64,000 nucleotides of DNA from Thalassobius sp049116315. Lineage in GTDB: Bacteria > Pseudomonadota > Alphaproteobacteria > Rhodobacterales > Rhodobacteraceae. Positions within the stretch are counted from its first letter, which is position 1. Each line of letters starts with the position of its first letter. Shown in pieces: positions 50,657 to 59,767 of the stretch. The stretch is from assembly GCA_049116315.1 (NCBI GenBank), contig JAGDZD010000005.1, positions 1 through 64,000 on the forward strand, in the 5' to 3' direction. The translations under genes and the position numbers were made by a program. The notes under the pieces are model-generated. The model did not search any database and was not told the DNA's origin. It was given only the letters and a program-made list of their open reading frames with translations.

Positions 50657-53600
50657 TTTGTTTCTCCCCGTCTTTGTCAAAAAACACCGGATCACAAATC
50701 CGCGCCTTGTAAACCGTGCCATCGGTGCCGGGGATGTCGATCACCTCCCCCATACGCTCGGGGCCGTTTAACACCAGCCCCATTGCGATGCCTTTGCCAA
50801 GCGTGGGCGAGTGATAGGTCGAAGTGACCCGGCCTTGGGTGTTGCGCTGCCCATTGGCATTTTCCCCCGCAGCAACCGCATAGGCCCCATCGGGTAAAAC
50901 CGACCCATCCAAAGTTTCCAAGCCGACCAATTTCCAACGATGCGGATCGGTCATGTGGCTGCGGGCTTGCGCCCGTTTACCAAGGTAGTCGGTCTTTTTC
51001 TTGGAAATGGCCCACGTCAGCCCAAGGTCCTGCGGAATGACAGTGCCGTCGGTTTCATCGCCAATCATGATAAAGCCCTTTTCGGCGCGCATGACGTGCA
51101 GCGCTTCGGTGCCATAGGGCATCACGTCAAACTCCGCTCCGGCCTCTAGCAACTTGTCCCAAAGCGCCCGCCCTTGGTTGGCTGGAACAGCAATTTCATA
51201 GCTCAGCTCACCCGAGAACGAAATCCGATAGGCCCGCACAGGCAAGCCCGCCAATGTGCCGTCCTTCAACTCCATGAACTTCAACGCATCCTTTGACAGG
51301 TCCATGCCGCCCAGCTTGGTCAAAACCTCGCGCGCCTTTGGACCCACCACGGCAATCTGCGCATACTGTTCCGTCACATTGGCAGTATAGACCTGCCAAT
51401 CCCACCATTCAGTCTGCAGCCATTCTTCCATGTGGGCATGAATGCGATCCGCGCCTCCTGTGGTGGTGTGACATAAGAAGGTGTCTTCATCGATCCGGGC
51501 AACAACCCCGTCATCGATCAAAAAGCCATTTTCGCTGCACATCAAACCATAGCGGCATTTGCCCGGCTTTAGGCTGCTCATCAAATTGGTATAGAGCATG
51601 TCCAAGAACCGGCCCGCATCGGGGCCTTTGACGATGATCTTTCCTAAAGTCGAGGCGTCCAACATGCCCAATGACGCCCGGGTCTGGGTGATTTCGCGGG
51701 CCACAGCTTGGGCGTGGCTTTCCCCATTGCGCGGATAGCAGTAAGGCCGACGCCACTGGCCAACAGGTTCCCAATGCGCGCCCTGCTCGGCATGCCAATC
51801 ATGCATCGGTGTCTGACGCAACGGCTGAAACAAGGTGCCTCTGGCCTCTCCGGCGATGGCGCCCATAGAAATCGGTGTATAGGGCGGGCGGAATGTGGTG
51901 GTGCCAACAGCGGGGATATCGGCGTTTAATGATTTAGCAAGCGTTGCCAGCCCGTTGATATTGCTCAGTTTCCCCTGATCAGTAGCCATGCCCAATGTGG
52001 TATAGCGCTTGGTGTGCTCTACGCTTTCATAACCTTCTTGTGCCGCCAGCATGACATCGCTGACCTTGACGTCATTCTGGAAATCCAGCCACGCCTTGGA
52101 GTGCAGTTTCACACCCGCCCCCTGAGGCATCAACCAAACCGGCTCAAGTGGCTTTTCTGTGGGGCTGGCAAAATCACCCGCGTCACTTGGTGCATCAACA
52201 GCGTCAGTCGCTGCAAAGCCCGCCGCCGCCGCGGCCTCGGCACCACGGAGCACCGCATCCGCGGCAATCGCATCCAGGAGCATATGGCCGTTGGCAGCGC
52301 CTGTGGCACGGACAAAGCCCTGCCCATCCGCGCCCAAGGGCGGTTTGGTAGCGTCGGGGCGGAACATGGCGTTGGCCTCGTCCCAGATCAACTTGCCACC
52401 GCAATGAGACCACAGATGTACCACAGGGGACCAACCACCGGACATCGCCACGACATCGCAGGCAATATGCTCAAGCTCAGCGCCTTCCCCAGCCTGAGAG
52501 CAGACCGACACGCCGGTGACACGCTTGGCACCACTCACCTTTGCGATGCCTTTGCCGGTTTCCACGCGAATGCCCAAAGCCTTGGCCTGATCCATCAGCG
52601 CGCCACCGCCCGCGGCGCGCGCATCCAAAATTACGGGCACAGAGAGGCCTCTGGTTTTCAGGGCAATCGCGGTGCGGTAAGCATCATCATTGTTGGTTAC
52701 AACAACCGTGCGATCCCCGGCTGAGACACCGTAATCGATCGCGTAATCACGCACCGCAGACGCCAACATAACGCCCGGCAAATCATTGTTGGCAAAGGAC
52801 AACGGACGTTCAAGCGCCCCGGTTGCCGTCACCACCTGCGCCGCCCTGATCCGCCAAATGCGCTGGCGGGGTCCCGGTTGATCCGGCGCGTGATCTGTGA
52901 GCCTTTCATAGCCCAAGACATAGCCATGATCATACACACCCGCGCCCATGCAGCGCAGGCGCAGTGTCACATTCGGCATCTCTTGCAGCGCGGAGACCAC
53001 GGCATCGATCCGGCGGGCCAATGGGCTGTCTTGAGGGGAGGTTTCTGCATCGGTCAGGCTGCGTCCGCCCCAATGGGCGGTCTGTTCCAGCACCAAAACC
53101 TTGGCCCCGGTTTGAGCCGCCGTCTGCGCTGCCAACAATCCAGCCAGACCTCCGCCCACAACCAAGACATCGGTAAAGGCATAGAAATGCTCATAGCGGT
53201 CCGCATCGCGATCCCGGGGCACTTTGCCGAGACCGGCAGAGTGGCGCACAATCGGTTCAAACAGATGTTTCCATGCCACCCGAGGCGCCATGAACGTTTT
53301 GTAGTAAAACCCGGCCGGAAACACCCGTGCCAAACGGTTGTTGATCGCCCCGACGTCAAACTCAAGACTGGGCCAATGGTTTTGCGAACGGGCCACGAGG
53401 CCGTCAAACAGCTCGGTTGTGGTGGCCCGTTGGTTGGGCTCAAACCGCGCGCCCTGCCCCAGACCCACCAGCGCGTTGGGCTCTTCTGAACCCGAGGCCA
53501 TCACCCCGCGCGGGCGGTGATATTTGAACGAGCGCCCCATCAAGACCTGCCCGTTGGCCAAGAGAGCCGACGCCAGTGTATCCCCTTGAACGCCGGTCAT

Positions 53601-53678
53601 TTTTTGACCGTTGAACGTGAAGTGAAGCGGTGCGTCAGATGCGGTGAGGCGGCCGGATTGGGCCAGACGTGTGCTCAT
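50649..53678 (-). CDS. soxA: Sarcosine oxidase subunit alpha
   Basis: The 1009-residue alpha subunit binds NAD and carries the folate half-site. The N-terminal region resembles ferredoxin-like proteins (HFTFNGQKMTGVQGDTLASALLANG), then an NAD-binding Rossmann fold (VLVVGGGLAGLLAAQ at about 172-186) and, from about residue 610, a GcvT-like aminomethyl domain (TRASLGMLDASTLGKIIVKGPDAGRFLDMLYTN region). The complex oxidises sarcosine to glycine and hands the one-carbon unit to tetrahydrofolate with H2O2 formation. It is preceded by soxD and followed by soxG, with overlap. Confidence 0.95.
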   Translation of the reverse strand: MSTRLAQSGRLTASDAPLHFTFNGQKMTGVQGDTLASALLANGQVLMGRSFKYHRPRGVMASGSEEPNALVGLGQGARFEPNQRATTTELFDGLVARSQNHWPSLEFDVGAINNRLARVFPAGFYYKTFMAPRVAWKHLFEPIVRHSAGLGKVPRDRDADRYEHFYAFTDVLVVGGGLAGLLAAQTAAQTGAKVLVLEQTAHWGGRSLTDAETSPQDSPLARRIDAVVSALQEMPNVTLRLRCMGAGVYDHGYVLGYERLTDHAPDQPGPRQRIWRIRAAQVVTATGALERPLSFANNDLPGVMLASAVRDYAIDYGVSAGDRTVVVTNNDDAYRTAIALKTRGLSVPVILDARAAGGGALMDQAKALGIRVETGKGIAKVSGAKRVTGVSVCSQAGEGAELEHIACDVVAMSGGWSPVVHLWSHCGGKLIWDEANAMFRPDATKPPLGADGQGFVRATGAANGHMLLDAIAADAVLRGAEAAAAAGFAATDAVDAPSDAGDFASPTEKPLEPVWLMPQGAGVKLHSKAWLDFQNDVKVSDVMLAAQEGYESVEHTKRYTTLGMATDQGKLSNINGLATLAKSLNADIPAVGTTTFRPPYTPISMGAIAGEARGTLFQPLRQTPMHDWHAEQGAHWEPVGQWRRPYCYPRNGESHAQAVAREITQTRASLGMLDASTLGKIIVKGPDAGRFLDMLYTNLMSSLKPGKCRYGLMCSENGFLIDDGVVARIDEDTFLCHTTTGGADRIHAHMEEWLQTEWWDWQVYTANVTEQYAQIAVVGPKAREVLTKLGGMDLSKDALKFMELKDGTLAGLPVRAYRISFSGELSYEIAVPANQGRALWDKLLEAGAEFDVMPYGTEALHVMRAEKGFIMIGDETDGTVIPQDLGLTWAISKKKTDYLGKRAQARSHMTDPHRWKLVGLETLDGSVLPDGAYAVAAGENANGQRNTQGRVTSTYHSPTLGKGIAMGLVLNGPERMGEVIDIPGTDGTVYKARICDPVFFDKDGEKQNV

Positions 53679-53717
53679 CTAGTCAGACCTTTTTGCCAAA
53701 GGTAAACGAAGGGATTT

Positions 53718-53737
53718 GAGTATTTGGGGCAAGGTGA
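53718..53737 (-). repeat. Rhodobacterales interspersed repeat, copy C
   Basis: Read on the minus strand, TCACCTTGCCCCAAATACTC, in the 68-base space between soxD and soxA. It agrees with the copies at 4421 and 26331 in most positions. Confidence 0.65.
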
Positions 53738-53746
53738 ATGGCCATG

Positions 53747-54085
53747 TCAGGTCTCATCATTGAGGCTGCGCCAAGACCAGCCGGGGCGTTTGGCGCTGAT
53801 TTTGGCCAATAGGTCCTTTGGGGGCGCAAAGACCTGTGCGCTATAGGTGCCAAACACTTCGAGGGTTTGGGTGCAGCGGGCCGCGTGGAACCACTTGCCG
53901 CAGCCGATCACATGGCGCCAGCGTTCAAAATGCACACCTTTGGGGTTTTCGCGGTGAAACAGGTAGGATTCAAACGCCTGATCGGTGGCATCAGGTCCGT
54001 GGCGCGAGATATGGGCTTCGCCGCCCGCCTGCAGTTCGGTTTCTTCGGCGTGGACGCCGCAATATGGGCATTCAAGAACCAACAT
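53747..54085 (-). CDS. soxD: Sarcosine oxidase subunit delta
   Basis: A 112-residue zinc-binding subunit. CPYCGVHAEETEL at the N terminus, the GEAHISRHGPDATDQAFESYLFHRENPKGVHFERWRHVIGCGKWFHAARCTQT core and a C-terminal basic PGWSWR are typical; Cys residues in CPYC, with the later His and Cys, bind the structural zinc. ATG 54085 is the only start consistent with the family; the frame upstream is not homologous. It overlaps the small ORF after soxB by 14 bases. Confidence 0.94.
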   Translation of the reverse strand: MLVLECPYCGVHAEETELQAGGEAHISRHGPDATDQAFESYLFHRENPKGVHFERWRHVIGCGKWFHAARCTQTLEVFGTYSAQVFAPPKDLLAKISAKRPGWSWRSLNDET

Positions 54086-54284
54086 GAGACGGGCCTTTCG
54101 CGGGACGGGTGGCCGGCCCAACCATGGACTGGGCGGGGGTCTGTTGTGGTGCAGCGCGGCGCACCGCGTGATGCTCAAAAGTGGGGCTGGATTTGGCGCG
54201 CGTGGCACTGGCAAAGGACAGCAGTCCAAAGCCGTTGCTGGCTGGCATCAAGGTGGCCAAGTGAGACGAGGTAAAGGTGGTCAT
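54072..54284 (-). CDS. Small ORF coupled between soxB and soxD
   Basis: A 70-residue frame that starts at ATG 54284, overlapping the soxB stop as TAATG, and ends 14 bases into soxD. Such tight coupling suggests it is really translated. The predicted peptide (MTTFTSSHLATLMPASNGFGLLSFASATRAK...) has no membrane helix or known motif. I recall small ORFs at this place in related operons, but the function, if any, is unknown, and it could simply be a ribosome relay into soxD. Confidence 0.45.
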   Translation of the reverse strand: MTTFTSSHLATLMPASNGFGLLSFASATRAKSSPTFEHHAVRRAAPQQTPAQSMVGPATRPAKGPSHVGS

Positions 54285-55528
54285 TAGTGGGCCACTCCGG
54301 CTGCGACGCTTTCGTCGATGAAACGGCCTTGCGCAAAGCGATCAAGACCAAATTGGGCCGCCAAGGGGGAGGTTCCTTTGGCCATCAGTTCGGCCATGGC
54401 CCACCCTGAGCCCGGGATGGCCTTAAAGCCACCAGTGCCCCAGCCGCAGTTCACAAAGACGCCCTCCACCGGGGTTTTGGATAGGATGGGCGAGCGATCA
54501 CCGGTCATATCCACGATGCCGCCCCATTGGCGCAGCATTTTGAGCCGAGAGATCATAGGAAAGGTTTCGACCAAGGCGCGCACGGTTTCTTCGATATGAT
54601 GGAAGGAGCCGCGCTGGGTGTAGTTGTTGTAGCCATCTGTGCCGCCACCAATCACCATTTCGCCTTTGTCGGACTGGCTCATGTAGCCATGCACCGTATT
54701 GGCCATGACCACCACATCCATGCAGGGTTTGATGGGTTCGGAAACCAGCGCTTGCAGCGCAAGCGATTCAATGGGCAGGCGAAAGCCCGCCATTTGCGCC
54801 AAGACCCCAGAGTGACCCGCCACCACCAGCCCCAGCTTGTCGCAATTGATCGCGCCTTTGCTGGTGTCTACCCCAACAACCTTGTCCCCTGAGCGTCGCA
54901 CGCCGGTGACTTCGCATTGCTGGATGATGTCGATGCCCATGTCCGAACAGGCGCGCGCATAGCCCCAAGCCACCGCGTCATGGCGCGCGGTGCCACCGCG
55001 ATCCTGCCACAAGCCCCCCAAGACCGGATAGCGTGGCCCAGAGATGTTCATGATCGGCACCAGTTCTTTGACCCGCTGTGGCGAGATGAATTCGGTTTTC
55101 ACCCCTTGCAGCGCATTGGCATGAGCGGTGCGTTGAAAGCCGCGCACCTCATGTTCGGTCTGGGCCAGCATGATGACGCCACGCGGCGAGAACATCACGT
55201 TATAGTTCAGGTCCTGACTCATCGTTTCATAGAGGCTGCGCGCTTTTTCATAGATCGCCGCCGAGGCATCTTGCAGATAGTTGGAGCGGATGATGGTCGT
55301 GTTGCGCCCGGTGTTGCCGCCGCCCAACCAGCCTTTCTCCAGCACAGCCACATTGGTGATGCCAAAGGTCTTGCCCAGGTAGTAGGCCGTGGCCAACCCA
55401 TGTCCGCCCGCGCCAACAATCACCACATCATAGTTCTTTTTGGGCTGGGGCGAGGCCCAAGCCCGTTCCCACCCGCTGTGATAGCGCAGGGCTTCTCGGG
55501 CGATGGCAAAGGCGGAATATCGTCTCAT
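54284..55528 (-). CDS. soxB: Sarcosine oxidase subunit beta
   Basis: The 414-residue FAD/FMN subunit that oxidises sarcosine. NYDVVIVGAGGHGLATAYYLGK at residues about 31-52 binds FAD, NTGRNTTIIRSNYLQDAS is the conserved loop near the active site, and the C-terminal FVNCGWGTGGFKAIPGSGWAMAELMAKG completes the FAD domain. ATG 55528 was chosen. It is the first gene of the soxB-(small ORF)-soxD-soxA-soxG operon. No glyA or folate gene adjoins. Confidence 0.95.
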   Translation of the reverse strand: MRRYSAFAIAREALRYHSGWERAWASPQPKKNYDVVIVGAGGHGLATAYYLGKTFGITNVAVLEKGWLGGGNTGRNTTIIRSNYLQDASAAIYEKARSLYETMSQDLNYNVMFSPRGVIMLAQTEHEVRGFQRTAHANALQGVKTEFISPQRVKELVPIMNISGPRYPVLGGLWQDRGGTARHDAVAWGYARACSDMGIDIIQQCEVTGVRRSGDKVVGVDTSKGAINCDKLGLVVAGHSGVLAQMAGFRLPIESLALQALVSEPIKPCMDVVVMANTVHGYMSQSDKGEMVIGGGTDGYNNYTQRGSFHHIEETVRALVETFPMISRLKMLRQWGGIVDMTGDRSPILSKTPVEGVFVNCGWGTGGFKAIPGSGWAMAELMAKGTSPLAAQFGLDRFAQGRFIDESVAAGVAH

Positions 55529-55713
55529 GGCGGTCTCTTGCTGCTCGAATCCGAAAGATGGTCCTATCACCTTACCTGAACCACCGCGTCCGTCTGCCCC
55601 CGTTTCGATGCGTCACAATTGCGTCTGGTTGCGACATGACGCCAATTTGAGCAGTTTACTCTTTTGCCCAAGCCAGAGCGGGGATACATCAGTTGGCAAC
55701 TGCCGGAGGCACT

Positions 55714-56949
55714 ATGCTGTTTTGGATCATTATCATCGCGCTGACATTGATTGTCGGATTATCATTGGCTGTGACCCTGTTGCGGGGACGCACCGGAGCG
55801 GAAAGCCCTGCCGCCTATGACATGCGGGTCTATCAGGATCAGCTGAAAGAAGTGGATCGGGATCTGGCACGCGGTGTGATTGGTGCAGAGGACGCGGACC
55901 GAACCCGCGCCGAAGTCAGCCGCCGGATCTTGGCCGCAGACACTCAGTTGCAGATGGGGGACGACACCGGGGGTCAACCCCAAGGGCGCATCGGACTGGC
56001 ATTGGCGGGCCTGTCGGTGCTCGTGCTGCTGGGCAGCTCGCTTTGGCTCTATCAGGATCTTGGCGCGCCGGGATTTCCCGACCAAGGGCTGAAAACCCGG
56101 CTGGCCGAAGCGGACGAAGTGCGCCGCACCCGCCCTGACCAACGGGCCGCCGAAGCCGATATGCCCACAAACACAAGCCCTGACGCTTCTGACGAATATA
56201 GTGAGTTGATGGCGCGCTTGCGCACGGCTGTGGCCGAACGCCCAGAGGATATTCAAGGGCTGCGCCTGCTGGCGCGCAACGAAGCGATTTTGGGCAATCA
56301 CATCGCAGCCTATCAGGCACAGGCCCAGCTGATCGGTGTGTTGGGCGCAGAGGCCATCGCCTCTGATCTGACAGATCAGGCTGATATGATGATCCTCGCT
56401 GCGGGGGGCTATGTTTCCCCTGAGGCCGAAAAGGTGTTGCTGCAAGCGCTCAAACAGGATCCCAAAAACGGCGTCGCGCGCTACTATCTGGGCATGATGT
56501 TTGGTCAGGTGGGCCGCCCGGACGCTGCCTTTAAGGCCTGGGACCAGCTGTTGAAAGAAAGCCGGCCCGCCGCCCCTTGGGTTGCCCCCATCCGGGCGCA
56601 GATCGAAGAGATGGCGCGTTTTGCCGGGGTCAACTATACGCTGCCCCCCTTAAGCGCCGATGACAGCGCGCCCGGCCCCGATGCCGAGGCGATCGCCGCC
56701 GCCAATGACATGGACGCCTCTCAGCGTGCTGAAATGATTCAAGGGATGGTTGATGGTTTGGCGGAGCGTCTGGCCACCGAAGGCGGCACGCCGCAGGAAT
56801 GGGCCCGTCTTCTGAATGCCTTAGGCGTGCTTGGCGATACCGATCGTGCCGCCGCCATCTGGAGCGAAGCCCAAGAGGTCTTTGCCACCGCACCAGAGGC
56901 CCTCAGGGTGGTTTATGCCGGTGCCAAAGCTGCAGGAGTAGCTGAATGA
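55714..56949 (+). CDS. ccmI: Cytochrome c biogenesis protein CcmI
   Basis: Chaperone that holds the C-terminal part of apocytochrome c for heme ligation. The 411-residue protein has two N-terminal membrane helices (FWIIIIALTLIVGLSLAVTLL and IGLALAGLSVLVLLGSSLWLY) with a leucine-zipper-like cytoplasmic loop between them, and a periplasmic TPR domain (HIAAYQAQAQLIGVLGAEAIA, PKNGVARYYLGMMFGQVGRPDAAFKAWDQLL). GGAGG precedes ATG 55714. It is far from the ccmABCDG operon, and overlaps ruvX by 4 bases. Confidence 0.92.
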   Translation: MLFWIIIIALTLIVGLSLAVTLLRGRTGAESPAAYDMRVYQDQLKEVDRDLARGVIGAEDADRTRAEVSRRILAADTQLQMGDDTGGQPQGRIGLALAGLSVLVLLGSSLWLYQDLGAPGFPDQGLKTRLAEADEVRRTRPDQRAAEADMPTNTSPDASDEYSELMARLRTAVAERPEDIQGLRLLARNEAILGNHIAAYQAQAQLIGVLGAEAIASDLTDQADMMILAAGGYVSPEAEKVLLQALKQDPKNGVARYYLGMMFGQVGRPDAAFKAWDQLLKESRPAAPWVAPIRAQIEEMARFAGVNYTLPPLSADDSAPGPDAEAIAAANDMDASQRAEMIQGMVDGLAERLATEGGTPQEWARLLNALGVLGDTDRAAAIWSEAQEVFATAPEALRVVYAGAKAAGVAE

Positions 56950-57422
56950 TCTATGAAGACGTGGCAGAATTCTCTGGGGCACTGCCCTCTCATGCGCCCC
57001 TGATCGGCTTGGATCTGGGGGACAAAACGATCGGTGTTGCCATCTCGGACATCATGCTGGGCGTTGCCAGCCCAGTTGAGACGGTGCGGCGCAAGAAGTT
57101 TGGCGTAGATGCTGCCCGCCTACTAGAGATTATCGCAGATCGGTCCGTGGGCGGCATTGTGCTTGGCTTGCCGCGCAATATGGATGGATCCGAAGGCCCG
57201 CGCTGTCAAAAAACCCGTGCCTTTGCGCGCAATATGACCCGGCTGACCGATTTGCCGATTGGCTATTGGGATGAGCGCCTGTCCACTGTGGCTGCCGAAC
57301 GGGCCCTGCTGGAAGCGGACGCGTCGCGCAAACGGCGCGCCGAGGTGATCGACAACGTGGCAGCTTCGTTCATTTTGCAAGGTTTTCTGGACCGGCTACG
57401 CCATTTGAAAGCCCAGTCATGA
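56946..57422 (+). CDS. ruvX: Holliday junction resolvase-like RuvX/YqgF
   Basis: A 158-residue RNase H-fold nuclease needed for pre-16S rRNA processing in several bacteria and annotated as a putative Holliday junction resolvase. LIGLDLGDKTIGVAISD carries the first catalytic Asp, GIVLGLPRNMDGSEGPR the second block, and WDERLSTVAAERAL and VIDNVAASFILQGFLD the Glu and last Asp. It overlaps ccmI and the following DUF1289 gene by 4 bases each (ATGA). Confidence 0.93.
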   Translation: MIYEDVAEFSGALPSHAPLIGLDLGDKTIGVAISDIMLGVASPVETVRRKKFGVDAARLLEIIADRSVGGIVLGLPRNMDGSEGPRCQKTRAFARNMTRLTDLPIGYWDERLSTVAAERALLEADASRKRRAEVIDNVAASFILQGFLDRLRHLKAQS

Positions 57423-57664
57423 GTGACGACGTCTGGCGCCGGGACGAGGCAGCAAGCCCCTGCACCAAAGTCTGCGTCATCCACCCCAAGGCGCGACTCT
57501 GCGTTGGCTGTCATCGCACCATCGACGAAATCGCCAGCTGGGGAACCATGTCCACCGACGCCCGCCAAACTGTCCTAGACGTCCTGCCCGAACGCGCCAA
57601 AACGCTAAAGACCCGGCGTGGTGGTCGCAGTGGCCGGTCACGTAACACTCAAAGTCTGGACTGA
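57419..57664 (+). CDS. DUF1289 small Cys-rich protein
   Basis: An 81-residue protein with the DUF1289 Cys pattern: SPCTKVCVIHPKARLCVGCHRTIDEIASW. Four cysteines suggest a metal or Fe-S site. Function unknown; a WGxMS-type block (WGTMSTDARQTVL) is also conserved. It is the last gene of the ccmI-ruvX-DUF1289 unit, starting in the ruvX stop (ATGA). Confidence 0.88.
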   Translation: MSDDVWRRDEAASPCTKVCVIHPKARLCVGCHRTIDEIASWGTMSTDARQTVLDVLPERAKTLKTRRGGRSGRSRNTQSLD

Positions 57665-57814
57665 AATTAGGGTTGAGCGGTTGGTGGATCTGAAAACCGT
57701 TCAAAACGCCAATCAGCGGTCATTCCAACACCGCCCCACCAAAGCCGCTTTATCGCTACATCAAGAAATCAAATGCCCCACATCTGCACGGGTCCCATTT
57801 GGACCGGACAGCCC

Positions 57815-58723
57815 CTAGGCCATTTCGGAAACGGGCACCAGCGCGACATCCGCCACGCTCAACGTTCCCGCAGCCCCGCGCACAAGGGTATTTGCAACCC
57901 CATCTACCCGCACCAATGCGTCCTCATCCACCTCTTCGATGGTGATTTCGGGGGCGGTATCTGCATCAAGATAGGCCACCGCAATCACATCTTCCGAAGG
58001 TGTATAATCGTTGATTACAACCTGATTGCCCTGTGAAATCCACACAACGGATTGGAACAGATCTGCGCCGGCCCCGCCGGTGGCATGATCACCAGATCCC
58101 AAGATCAACACATCATCCCCGGCGCCACCAACCAAAGTGTCCGCGTCCACCCGATCCGAGCGAGAATAGCTATCGGCCGCATCACCGTTGTAATAGCCAT
58201 CAATGCGGTCGTTGCCGTTCCCCCCGTCTAGGGTGTCAAATCCAGAGCCGCCAACGAGGCTGTCATCGCCCTCGCCCGCCTGCACTTGGTCGTTGCCGCG
58301 CCCGGCGTCCAACACGTCATCACCCGCGCCGCCGTCCAATAGATCGTCGCCAATGCCGCCAAATAGCACATCTTGGCCATCCCCACCGCGCAAATCATCT
58401 TGGCCAACGCCCCCGTCCAGCGTGTCATCGCCTAGGCCGCCCTTCAAAAGGTCGTCGTGTAAAAAGCCGTCCAGCTGGTCGTGGCCCGCGCGCCCAAACA
58501 AGGTATCCTCGCCCAAGCCCCCCAACAGCGAGTCATCACCAGCGCCTGCATCAACCGTGTCGTCGCCTGCGCCCGCATCAACCGTGTCGTCGCCTGCGCC
58601 CAACACAAAGCTTTCGTCGTCATCGGTGCCGTCAATATCAGAGGCGCCCGCGTCGTCACCACCGGTCAACTCAAACGCTGATCCAAATGCCGCCAATCCG
58701 AAAATCACAAAAAGCTCAAACAT
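57815..58723 (-). CDS. RTX-repeat calcium-binding protein
   Basis: A 302-residue protein with an N-terminal hydrophobic stretch (MFELFVIFGLAAFGSAFEL) and about 12-15 glycine/aspartate nonapeptide repeats (GGxGxDxL type, for example GGLGEDTLFGRAGHDQLDG) between residues about 40 and 180, which form a calcium-stabilised beta roll. A non-repetitive C-terminal domain (VVINDYTPSEDVIAVAYLDADTAPEITIEEVDEDALVRVDG) follows, resembling the end of many type I secreted proteins. The DNA contains near-identical 27-bp units here. No enzymatic domain is visible; it may be a surface or matrix protein. No T1SS gene is near. Confidence 0.85.
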   Translation of the reverse strand: MFELFVIFGLAAFGSAFELTGGDDAGASDIDGTDDDESFVLGAGDDTVDAGAGDDTVDAGAGDDSLLGGLGEDTLFGRAGHDQLDGFLHDDLLKGGLGDDTLDGGVGQDDLRGGDGQDVLFGGIGDDLLDGGAGDDVLDAGRGNDQVQAGEGDDSLVGGSGFDTLDGGNGNDRIDGYYNGDAADSYSRSDRVDADTLVGGAGDDVLILGSGDHATGGAGADLFQSVVWISQGNQVVINDYTPSEDVIAVAYLDADTAPEITIEEVDEDALVRVDGVANTLVRGAAGTLSVADVALVPVSEMA

Positions 58724-58878
58724 GTGCTGGTCCTTTCACCAGCCTCACACTTACGACCTAGTCTTGAATTTTCGTAAAAACTTTCGGAAAATTGCCGCAA
58801 ATTAGCCAAATTTGACCGGGAATTGACGCCGAGACGGCAACAATCCGATCCAATTTGAAAAACTGTTGAAAGGCGCGT

Positions 58879-59703
58879 TTATAGGCCCAACGACTTGCGC
58901 AGCATGTTCAGCGCAACCAAGGTCAGGAAAACCGCAAAGACCCGCTTTAGGGGTTTGGGGTCCATGGAATGCGCCAGTTTCACCCCCCAAGGGGCCGTGA
59001 TCAAGGTCATGGCCACCACGATGGCAAAGGCCACCAGATTGACCGCCCCAATGGTAAATGGGGGCCGTGTTGCCGGATCAATCTGCAAAAACAGAAAGCC
59101 AATCACCGAAGGCACCGCGATGATCACCCCAAACCCAGCGGCAGTCGCAACCGCGCGGTGAATGGGGGTGTTGAACAGGCTCATCAAAGGCACACCAAAG
59201 CTACCGCCGCCGATGCCCATCAGTACCGAAAGGAACCCAACCGCTGGCGACGTGAGCAGACGGCCAAGCCCCTGCGGCATGGCCTGACCCAAGCGCCAAT
59301 GCGCGCGACCAAATCCCATGTACATCCCAACGACCAGCGCCAGTCCCCCAAAGATGGCCTGAAGCGTGCTCGATTGCAGCGAGGCCACCGTCATCATCCC
59401 AAGGACAGCCCCGATGGCGATCCCCGGCGCCCAGCCGCGCAAAATTTCCCAATCAACGGCGCCCTTTTTGTTGTGGCTCATCACCGAGCGCACCGAAGTC
59501 ACGATGATCGTGGCCAAAGACGTGGCCAAACACACCTGCATCAATTGCGGCCCATCATACCCAAGCGTTTGAAACGCGTAAAAGAACGCAGGCACCAAGA
59601 CGATGCCGCCCCCAACGCCCAACAGCCCGGCCAAAACCCCGGCGATGGCGCCAATACAAAGCAGAACAACGCCCATCTGCAGCAGTAGGATCACATCAGG
59701 CAT
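58879..59703 (-). CDS. TSUP-family (TauE/SafE) transporter
   Basis: A 274-residue membrane protein with eight hydrophobic segments, the second TSUP gene of the window. GVLAGLLGVGGGIVLVPAFFYAFQTLG opens the first repeat, and VGFLSVLMGIGGGSFGVPLMSLFNTP the second; the GxGGG motif is typical. It resembles the sulfite/sulfonate-related branch more closely than the copy at 26759-27511. Substrate unknown. The start is ATG 59703. Confidence 0.87.
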   Translation of the reverse strand: MPDVILLLQMGVVLLCIGAIAGVLAGLLGVGGGIVLVPAFFYAFQTLGYDGPQLMQVCLATSLATIIVTSVRSVMSHNKKGAVDWEILRGWAPGIAIGAVLGMMTVASLQSSTLQAIFGGLALVVGMYMGFGRAHWRLGQAMPQGLGRLLTSPAVGFLSVLMGIGGGSFGVPLMSLFNTPIHRAVATAAGFGVIIAVPSVIGFLFLQIDPATRPPFTIGAVNLVAFAIVVAMTLITAPWGVKLAHSMDPKPLKRVFAVFLTLVALNMLRKSLGL

Positions 59704-59767
59704 GGCGGGTCTCCGTTTTTGTTCGGCAAGGGTTAGAGCGTGTTTGGATCAAAGACACAATGGGAGA

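Noticed and set aside
52014..52724. Frame of 236 codons on the plus strand
   Set aside because: Antisense to soxA, whose protein is clearly homologous to sarcosine oxidase alpha throughout.
58540..58610. Regularly spaced near-identical repeats that might suggest a CRISPR array
   Set aside because: The 27-bp units are contiguous, lack spacers, and encode the RTX nonapeptides in frame.
58033..58805. Ser/Pro-rich and Arg-rich frames of over 200 codons on the plus strand
   Set aside because: Antisense to the RTX repeats; the periodicity comes from the coding repeats on the other strand.
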